Assembly (NCBI GenBank): GCA_034696485.1
Contig: JAQIWT010000846.1
Coordinates: 1 to 14,538, forward strand
Direction of reading: 5' to 3'
Source: Isohypsibius dastychi
Taxonomy: Eukaryota > Tardigrada > Eutardigrada > Parachela > Isohypsibiidae
DNA: 14,538 nucleotides
The notes below the pieces were generated by a model, which saw only the letters and a program-made list of their open reading frames with translations, was not told the DNA's origin and ran no database searches. The stretch's first letter is position 1. Each line of letters begins with the position of its first letter. Below are positions 7,154 through 14,538 of the stretch, one piece after another. The translations under genes were made by a program, and so were the position numbers.

Positions 7154-10100
7154 TCAAGCAACATTTAGTGGCGTCATCAGAACTTCATGATAATCCGGAT
7201 GGTCAGTTCTAACATGCTTCAAAAACGCTCTCGGTTTGGCAAATGCAGCCTCACACATTTCACACCAATGAGCTTCATAAGAGATCAATTTGGGACGCGA
7301 TTTATCCGTGAACTCCAGTTCACCTTCTTCCTCATCCTCTGAATTGGCTGCAACCAGAGTTTCCGGATGACTTTTCCGTTGATGCTCCAAACTCTGCTCT
7401 TCTGTGATAGAAACATGCGGACAACATTGGCACTTGAACGCCTCGACATTCCGCATCGGGAGATTCAGCTCCGGGAATGACAACTTTGAGACTTCCGGAT
7501 GCTGGGAAGTGAGATGCTCAGTGAAAATGTTCCTCTCATCAAACCCAATCGAACATTCCATGCACTTGTAAAAGTAGCTTTCAAACTTTTTGATGAATTT
7601 TTTCTTTGTTGTAGGCATCCTGATGCCTCGTTTCAGACGCTTGAGACCGTGTTGGGAAACGCGATGTGATCTGAGGGCTGCCTGGGTCCGGAACATCTTT
7701 CCACATTCCACACATTCAACCTCGGGCTGAAAAGCGAAACGAAATAGAAAAAATGACAACTAAAAGTCGCTAACAAAAGAAAAGTCTGTTGTACAATTGA
7801 TTACAAGTTCAGTCCAGCTCAAAAAATCCAGATTAAAAAAGCTCTTCAGCTTCCGAAGTTTGGAACTATTTCAGTTCATCCTGAAATACGAAACCAAAGT
7901 TTTAACTGTCAAATTTCTTACATCAGAATGAGTCCGCACATGATCATCCAACCGCGCTTGTGAATAATCAGTGAATCCACAAATTTTGCATTTAAGATTT
8001 TTGGGTTGATGACATCGAACATGACTCCTGGCCGCTTTGTAATTAACGGATATTCTCGGGCAGATTTCACAAGGGAATCCTCCGTTGACGGCGTGAATAA
8101 CTGCGTGGGTTGCAACAACTTTCAAACGTGAGTTCTTGAAGTCGCAGTAGACACACTTGACACGCCTAGGTCCTTCCGGGCGCGGTTTCACTACTTTGAC
8201 TGACCCAACAACATGGTCCTCAAGATTATGCTCCGTGATCCTATGGTGGCGCAGCTTTTCATACGTTGTGTGAGGCGTGTCACATATGTCACATCTGTGA
8301 CATGTTCCCTGTAAATATTAAATAAAATAAAACAAGAACGGATAAAACCCGTTTTACGTACTCTCGAAGTTTCGTGGAATCTCATATGTTCTTTGTAGCT
8401 CTGCTGGTATGCAGAGACAAAGCTGCAAATTTGGCAGCTGAACAATTTCGGATCACCCACGACTTTCGCAGCGATGGCCTTGAATTCCATGGTCATAACT
8501 GTCTCATAATGGTAAGTTCTGACATGAACAGTAGCTACTTTCCACGAATCCAGAACTTTTGTGCAAAATGGACAAGGACACTTGCCATCATCATCGAGAT
8601 GAGCAGCATTATGCTCTGGGTAATCCGGGCGAGGTACAGGCTGTAAACAGACAACACAACGACGGAATCCTTTGCTGACAGGTCCATGCTTGAATTCCAT
8701 GTGAATTTTGTGACGACTTCTCGACTTGAAGTCTTTCCCGCATTGACTGCATCGGAGCGGGTTAACCTATCGAAAACCGGATTAAAAAGCGCCTGACATC
8801 TCAAGGGATGATATTAACAACACTAATAAGGACTTCCGATACATTTTACCCGATGGGCTTTATCTACCTGTATTTTACTTCCCGAGTTCGCAATCTCAGT
8901 CGTTTCTATTTTCGATCCCCCCGAAGGTTCTAGTGAATCTCCAGCTTTTTCAGTCAGCACGCTTTTCACGTTCAGATCGCAGTTCTCTTCGTCGGCAGAA
9001 CTGGCGGGAAGCTCTGCGGGAGCTTGGGTTTCTCCGGTTCCGTCGTCCACATCCGGCTCTTTATATGACAGTTTCTGAGATTTCCTGAGTCTGGCTGACG
9101 AGCGAAGCACCCGTGGCTCAACAGGTTTAAGATTCGATTTCCGACCCCTCAGTTCGGATCCACGAACTTTTTCTGGCAAAACCGCGGGATGCTTCCTCAA
9201 CGGTATTTCCCCCAACGGACGAATCTACAATCATAACAATCATAACTGCGAACAAAACAATTGAGATTTACGAAAAGCGCATTAAAAGAAAACCGTAACC
9301 GCTGGTTGTACTCAAAATGTACAGTATACGATAACACGAGTTGAAAAAAACCGTAATCGTACCTGAAAGATGGTAACGCACTGAATCTCACCTTAGACTG
9401 CGTGGAGTGCAACAAGGAATGCTCGCTGATCTCCGGAAGACTCCGAGTGGCCAAAGCGCAGATCCCACAAATCCAGTCACAAGACCTTTCATTTCCCAAG
9501 CGAGTTTTAAGATCAGGCACTTTGACCTGCGCAACAGGCGCTTCAACCACTTGCCGCTTCAAAAATCGAGGAAGAAGTGGAATTTCGGGAGAGTCCGGCT
9601 GTAATTTCAAGTCTAACGGCGATTGTCCCTCAAGAAAATCACTTTCGGGGAGTTCCGGTTCAGCACTACTTTCTGGTTTTCCAAGGAAATTCGGATTGGG
9701 AAAAGTCGCTGTTTCCGAGTCCAAAATATCGCAGGAATTAGAAAGCACGTGGCAATGGTTCATTGTATCACGAATCAACGGTAGTGGACTGTGGTTGAGT
9801 TCAGCGAAAACGGGATCATTTTCAATCTCTAGTTCCTCAACATGTTCTTTAATGCTGTCCACTTCAGGTGATATATCCATAGAAGGATCGACACTGGGTT
9901 GCGAAAATCGGAAGTTTGGTTGTGTAAACAAGGGATCATCATCAACTTCCGGTTCATCAAATTCCATGTCTTCCGTCGAATCTTCTCTTTCACCACTTGC
10001 ATATTCCGAAGTCGGGATATTTAATTCATCACTCTCACTCAGCTTCTCGCTGTCATAACTGTCGAGATTTTCTGCGGAAACGTCAGACCTATCTGCAGTA

Positions 10101-10910
10101 GTTGTCCACGAGAGAAACGGCTTGCCGAGTTCCGCAGCATAATTGTCAGCATACCAAACTTTGAGCTCATCTCCGATTTGAATTTCTTTGGTCACCGCGA
10201 AATAAACACTTTCATCAAAGTGAAATGCAGTCACATTCTGATCTTCAAAGTTTTCAGCTGAATTCACGTATTTCATCCAGTTGCATTCGTCGTCTGAATC
10301 CAGTATAAAATCCTTCCAATTTCTTCCTGATTTAAATGCATATTTGGCGAGTGAAGATAAACGGCGAGGATCAGAAGGCGCTACTAGAGGTCCGAACAGG
10401 GAACGAACTGGAATCCAAACTCTGCCTGAAACAATCGTTTCTGTTGAAATGAAAAAAAAATTTAGCAAGAATAGTCCCGGAGCAACTGAAAGAACAAAAT
10501 TACGAACTTGTGTCATCAAATCGCAGAATTTCGGGAAGCGTTTCAACAGCTCGTTTTGGAGCAGATTGTTCCGCTGATACAACTGGTGTGAGATCATAGG
10601 TTTTCAGGGAAAACTTGACCGGCTGTGCTCGGATGCCGTTGTAGACAGGAAATCTCTGGGCATTTGGATTGAAGATACGATCAGGAAAAGGTAAACAAGA
10701 ATTGATGCAGCACACTTTCTGCATCGAATCAAGATAAGAGAAGCACACCGTGCACTGCAGTCGCGGATCTTTTTGAAAAGCCATAAACGTCTTAAAGAAC
10801 AACTGGAAAACTCGAGCGATGTACTGCTGATCGTTGAGTGTGATGAACAATCTGCCAACAATGTCGAGCAACCTGCATTCTGCATTCCATTTGTTACAAC
10901 TTTTTGGCAT
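7154..10910 (-). CDS. PRDM-like protein: Cys-rich module, PR/SET domain and 13 C2H2 fingers (six exons, 1057 aa)
   Basis: Exons are 10910-10508, 10440-9392, 9224-8868, 8766-8362, 8308-7922 and 7726-7154 (3174 nt, frame intact). The introns after the PR/SET exon are all phase 0. Residues about 53-77 hold a Cys cluster (CTVC, CC, C before LPFPD) resembling the zinc knuckle before the PR domain of PRDM9/PRDM11. Residues about 140-243 are the PR/SET domain: FGPLVA, ECNWMKYV, VYFAVTKEIQIGDEL and VWYADNYAAELGK. The family methylates histone H3 or recruits other enzymes; the Tyr residues of the WY...Y-AAELG part are kept, so activity is possible but unproven. An acidic linker follows, then finger 1 (CGIC...HSLLH), a linker with basic RVLRSSARLRK, and twelve fingers in exons 4-6 (four each). 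Exon 1 may start elsewhere: a TTTCAG lies just upstream of its ATG. Its donor is weak (GTTCGT), and the exon 2 start could be 10425 in the same frame. A tandem paralogue lies upstream. Confidence 0.85.
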
Positions 10911-11317
10911 CAGGTCGTGGTAGGTGGTAGACTGAAATCAGCTGTTGTAGCCAGAGTAACCGTTACTGATGCAGCGTCAGTGTAGATTGGTAACTGATAG
11001 ATGAGGTCACTGGAAGATTTCTCGCAGAAACTGGGAGGACTTGGCCTTATTAAGGGAAGGTGGATTTCTACGTGAATTTTTGCTGTCGAAGCTGGTAACA
11101 TCGGAAACACGAGACAACCACGTGACCTTTCGTAGGCTAACTATTACAACATACGTCGAGCTGTCTCAAGCTGGTGTCTACGAACAACGTACAGTACTGT
11201 GTCTTCTGGTATAGATTTGATATTGCAGAAGTGACATGCAATCCAACAAGCATTTCTGACTTTCTATCAGCGTCCGACCAGGGAAATCAAAAATACAGGC
11301 ATTTATCACAGAAAAGT
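10911..11317 (-). promoter_or_regulatory. Spacer between the two PRDM-like genes (putative promoter of the first)
   Basis: This 407-bp stretch separates the stop codon of the second gene (11318) from the first gene's ATG (10910). TTTCAGTC at 10930-10937 in minus sense could be an initiator or, less likely, an acceptor for an upstream exon. Two small imperfect dyads occur around 10950-10980 (AGTAAC-C-GTTACT and CTGATGC/GCGTCAG). Some open frames here are not convincing as genes. No clear polyadenylation signal follows the stop of the second gene apart from a GATAAA-like hexamer. Confidence 0.4.
10930..10935 (-). promoter_or_regulatory. Candidate initiator (TCAGTC) of the first PRDM-like gene
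   Basis: Minus-strand TTTCAGTCTACC begins 25 bp upstream of the ATG. It matches the arthropod initiator TCAGTY and the similar site upstream of the lectin gene. The same bases could instead be a splice acceptor (TTTCAG), since the frame from there to the ATG is open. Confidence 0.25.
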
Positions 11318-14300
11318 TCAAGAGACAGGCAGTGGGACAGGCGCCATCAAGACATCATGATAATCCGGATGGTCAATCTTTACATGCTTTAAAAACTCTT
11401 TTGGTCTAATAAACGCCGTCTCACACATTTCACACCAATGAGCTTCAAAAGAGATCACTTTGGGACGTGATTTAACCGTGAACTTCAGTCCGCCATCTTC
11501 CTCATCCTCAGAATTTGCTGCAACCAGAGTTTCCGGATGACTTTTCCGCTGATGCTCCAAACTCTGCTCTTCAGTTATAAAAACACGCGGACAATATTGG
11601 CATTTGAACGCATCGACATTCCGCATCGGGAGATTCAGCTCCGGAAACGATAACTTGGAAACTTCCGGATGCTGGGAATCGAGATGTTCGATGAAAGTGT
11701 TCCGCTCGACGAATCCAAGCGTGCATTCCATGCACTTGTAGAAACAGTTCTCGAATTTCGGAATGTAGTTCTTTTGCTTAGCGGTCGTTTTGACGCCTTG
11801 CTTTAGACGTTTGAGACCATGATGATTAATGCGGTGAAATCTGAGGGCTGGCTGAGTACGCACCATTTTCCCACATTCGGGACACTCGAACGCCGGCTAA
11901 ATAAAGCAGGAATCAACAAATGATAAAGTAAAGGCAGAAAAAATAAATAACCAATCGATACGTATTTACCAGGTAAATCCGAAAACCGAATCCAGATTCC
12001 CACTCTAAAAATGAAACTTACATCAGAGTGAGTCCGTATATGATCATCCAACCGCGCTTGTGAATAATCAGTGAATCCACAGATTTTGCACTTAAGATTT
12101 CTAGGCTGGTGTGTTCGAGCATGAGCCTTGGCCGCTTTGTAATTAACGGATGTTCTTGAGCAAATCTGACAAGGGAATCCTCCGTCTTCGGTGTGAATAA
12201 GTGCATGGTTCGCCACCACTGCCAAACGTGGGTTCGTGAAGTCGCAGTATATACACCGGGGAATCTTTGGCCTTTTTGAAAGCGATACGGAGACTTCAGC
12301 TGGCTTGATTACGTTGTCTTCAAGGTTATGCTCAGTGAACTTGTGATTCCGCATGTTCTCGTACGTTGTGTGAGGTAGATCACAAATGTCACACTTGTAA
12401 CATGCCTGCAATAAAAACACGCACGATTTGTATTGAAAAACAAATACAATAAAAAACGACGATATTAAATAATAATGATAAATGATGATAAACACCACCT
12501 ATAAAGAAAGACCTATAAGATAATTCCCATTATAATTACGATCATTTTTCATCTCAGTCCCTACGAACGCGTTTTGACAAAAGTAAGAATATTATCAAAA
12601 GTCAGACTTTGATGAAATTAATTAATTCCCAACAGAAATATGGTCTTACCATTCCGTGGGACTTTATGTGTTCTTTATAGCTATGCTCAGCTGCGGAGAC
12701 AAAGCTGCAAAACCAGCAGCTGAAGAGTTTCGGATAGTCCACGACTTTTGCAGCGATGGACTCGGATTCTGTTGTGATAAGTGTCTCATAATGATAAGCT
12801 CTGACATGAACATTGGCTTTGTGCCACGAGTCCAGAACTTTCGTGCAAAATGGACATGGGCACTTGCCATCTTCATCGAGATGAGCAGCACTATGCTCTG
12901 GGTAATCAGGACGAGGTACGGGCTGTAAACAGACAACACATCGACGGAAACCTTTGCTGATAGAGGAACCATGTTTGAATTCCATGTGAATTTTCAACCG
13001 GCTTCTCGACTTGAAGTCTTTCCCGCATTGCCCGCATCGAAGCGAGTTATTCTGAAAAGACAACATTAGGACAAAAAAATATAATAATTTTGAAACCTCG
13101 ATCAAGAAAACAAATTAGAATGATGCGATTTAATCTGACTTTTAATAATTTACCGAGTTGTCATTTTCGATGGTTTCCAATTCCGGTGTCTCTGGGGACT
13201 GACTTGGCATATCAGCCTCTTTGTTTAAACCGAATTCTTCGTCCGAATCACAGCCATCCTCTTCGATAGAGCCCGCAGAATGATTCGAAGCAGCATCGGG
13301 CTCACTGACTTCATCACCAACTCCCGATTCCTTGTAGGAGGAAGGACCGCATTTCCTCAGTCTCACCGATGAACGAAGTACTCGTGACCCGAGAATGTTA
13401 TTTTTCAGCTCAATGTTCTTGATTTTAGAATGACCAGTTCTTTGCAACTCATGCGCAGAAAGCTCATTTAACTGCTTCGACAAACCGGAAGTGCCATCTT
13501 GCAAACCAACAGGACGAACCTGTAACAACACCGGAAATTAATTTGAACATAATCGACAACGCGTAATCAATCAAAACTATCCTGTGTTGATTAACTGTGA
13601 ATGGTAACTTAACTCAAGCTTGAGACAAAAGTTCATGGACTTTAGAATCTCACCTTCGAATGCAGAACTGAATGTTTGCAGATCTCCCGAAAACTCCGTG
13701 TAGCAAAAGCACACTTCCCGCAAATCCAATCAAAAGAGTACTTTTCGTCCTCCAAAACATCGGCTCCTGCTAAAATATTTTCCTGGACTTCCGGTCCAAC
13801 TTGCGCCTGTACCAGAACCTTCGTTTCAAAGAAGCTTGAATGCCGGACATTACTCGAATCCATAGACGGACTCCTTCCCAAGTTCTCCATTCCATCAAAA
13901 TCCCCATCAACCAAAATAAGATCGAAATCTGGTTTTGAGAAAACAGCATCAACTTCCGGCTCCTCCTGAATATCATCAGGGTCACCTTGGGAATCAGGAG
14001 GCAAACCAACACTGTCTTCACGATAACAGGAACCTGGTTTTGCAAACACGGGATCACTTTCAACTTCCGGCTCATCAAACTCCATTCCTTCGGTGAATCC
14101 ATCCAATTCCTCATAACGACATCTGCTGTCTTGAATGGGCTGATCTTCCTCCACATTCAACTCGGCCACGGAATTTTGTTCGAGGTTTCCAGGAAAATTT
14201 TCGTGAACTGGCGAAATCCAAGACAGAAATGGTTTCCCCAATTCCGCAGCATAACTGTCAGCGTACCAGATTCTGAGCTCATCTCCGATTTGGATATCTT

Positions 14301-14538
14301 TGGTCACCGCGAAATAAACACTTCCATCAAAGCGGAATGCTGTCACATTTTGGTCTTCAAAGTTCTCAGCTGAATTGACATATTTCATCCAGTTGCATTC
14401 TTCATCGGAATCCAATATAAAATCCTTCCAATATCTTCCTGATTTAAATGCATATCTGGCGAATGAAGATGAACGGCGAGTTTTAGAAGGTGCTACTAGA
14501 GGTCCGAACAAGGAACGAACTGGAATCCAAGATGCCCC
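11318..14538 (-). CDS. Second PRDM-like protein, tandem paralogue (5' end beyond right edge; 871 aa visible)
   Basis: Exons are 14538-13654 (partial), 13519-13154, 13051-12650, 12405-12022 and 11896-11318. Introns are 134, 102, 244 and 125 nt, all phase 0, with donors GTGAGA, GTAAAT, GTAAGA and GTAAGT. The first visible exon encodes the PR/SET domain (FGPLVA, ECNWMKYV, VYFAVTKDIQIGDEL, IWYADSYAAELGK), an acidic linker and finger 1 (CGKC...HSVLH). Next comes a linker with a basic RVLRSSVRLRK stretch and a Ser/Glu/Asp-rich half. Exons 3, 4 and 5 carry four C2H2 fingers each, giving thirteen. Fingers are C-x2-C-x11/12-H-x3/4-H, with non-TGEKP linkers. Exon by exon it matches the first gene. The protein presumably acts in the nucleus as a DNA-binding chromatin regulator, by family inference. 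The right edge lies 9 nt before the Trp codon of the W-I-P-V-R start, so the N-terminal module and start codon are not in the window. No break was seen. Confidence 0.87.

Noticed and set aside
9197-9391. Direct read-through from the PR/SET exon into downstream sequence
   Set aside because: The frame stays open past 9392, but AAG|GTGAGA matches the donor of the paralogue, the read-through lacks conservation there, and the next exon joins in phase 0.
9402-10058. Long plus-strand open frame of 218 codons
   Set aside because: It lies antisense to the Ser/Glu/Asp-rich PR/SET exon of the first PRDM-like gene. Its Ser-rich product is what the opposite strand of such codons gives, and the minus-strand exon is supported by the paralogue.
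10500-10910. KRAB or full ZAD domain in the N-terminal exon of the first PRDM-like gene
   Set aside because: No KRAB signature is visible. A ZAD would need a first CxxC pair that is not present. A PRDM9-like Cys knuckle fits the position better.
7154-14538. PRDM9-type rapidly evolving minisatellite of identical fingers
   Set aside because: The fingers differ from each other and lie in three exons with irregular linkers, and each matches its positional counterpart in the paralogue. There is no tandem 84-bp repeat.
1-14538. CRISPR array, bacterial operon or viral insertion
   Set aside because: There are no regular spacer repeats, no Shine-Dalgarno-led gene clusters, and no recognisable viral or transposase reading frame. 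The genes are intron-containing.

Overview
The window is eukaryotic nuclear DNA from an invertebrate animal, most likely an arthropod. Genes are split by short GT-AG introns of roughly 34-245 nt. A tRNA with internal A and B boxes is present. Genes encode an F-box protein, a secreted bulb-type lectin and PR/SET zinc-finger proteins, and two genes have TCAGTC initiator-like sites upstream, as in arthropods. The combination would fit a springtail or another non-insect arthropod, but I cannot fix the species. Every protein-coding gene I can support is on the minus strand. I rebuilt exon chains by hand from splice signals, frame continuity and comparison between paralogues.

Left part (1-4146): a tandem array of F-box genes with a repeat unit of about 1.95 kb. 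The 5' flank of one copy lies at the left edge, with its gene outside the window. A decayed copy (722-1923) has two frameshifts and a stop. Next come relic fragments (about 2093-2412) and an apparently intact four-exon copy (2636-3899, 357 aa). The three 5' flanks share a near-identical 15-bp block. A tRNA-Glu(UUC) gene follows (4147-4218).

Middle part: 4219-5545 holds no gene I can support. A four-exon gene (5546-6698, 302 aa) encodes a secreted protein with two bulb-type (mannose-binding type) lectin domains whose sugar-binding signatures are degenerate.

Right part (7154-14538): two head-to-tail paralogous PRDM-like genes. The first is complete as modelled (7154-10910, six exons, 1057 aa): a Cys-rich N-terminal module, a PR/SET domain, an acidic linker, one C2H2 finger, a basic/acidic linker, then twelve C2H2 fingers in three exons. 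The second (11318-14538) runs off the right edge near the start of its PR/SET exon. All introns after the PR/SET exon are phase 0 in both. The fingers are diverse and irregularly spaced, so this is not the identical-finger array of vertebrate PRDM9.

The genes do not form one pathway. The window combines two locally amplified families (F-box and PRDM-like) with a tRNA and a lectin between them. The points most worth follow-up are the PRDM-like pair with its conserved linkers and acidic motifs, the F-box array with its shared promoter block, and the unusual lectin.
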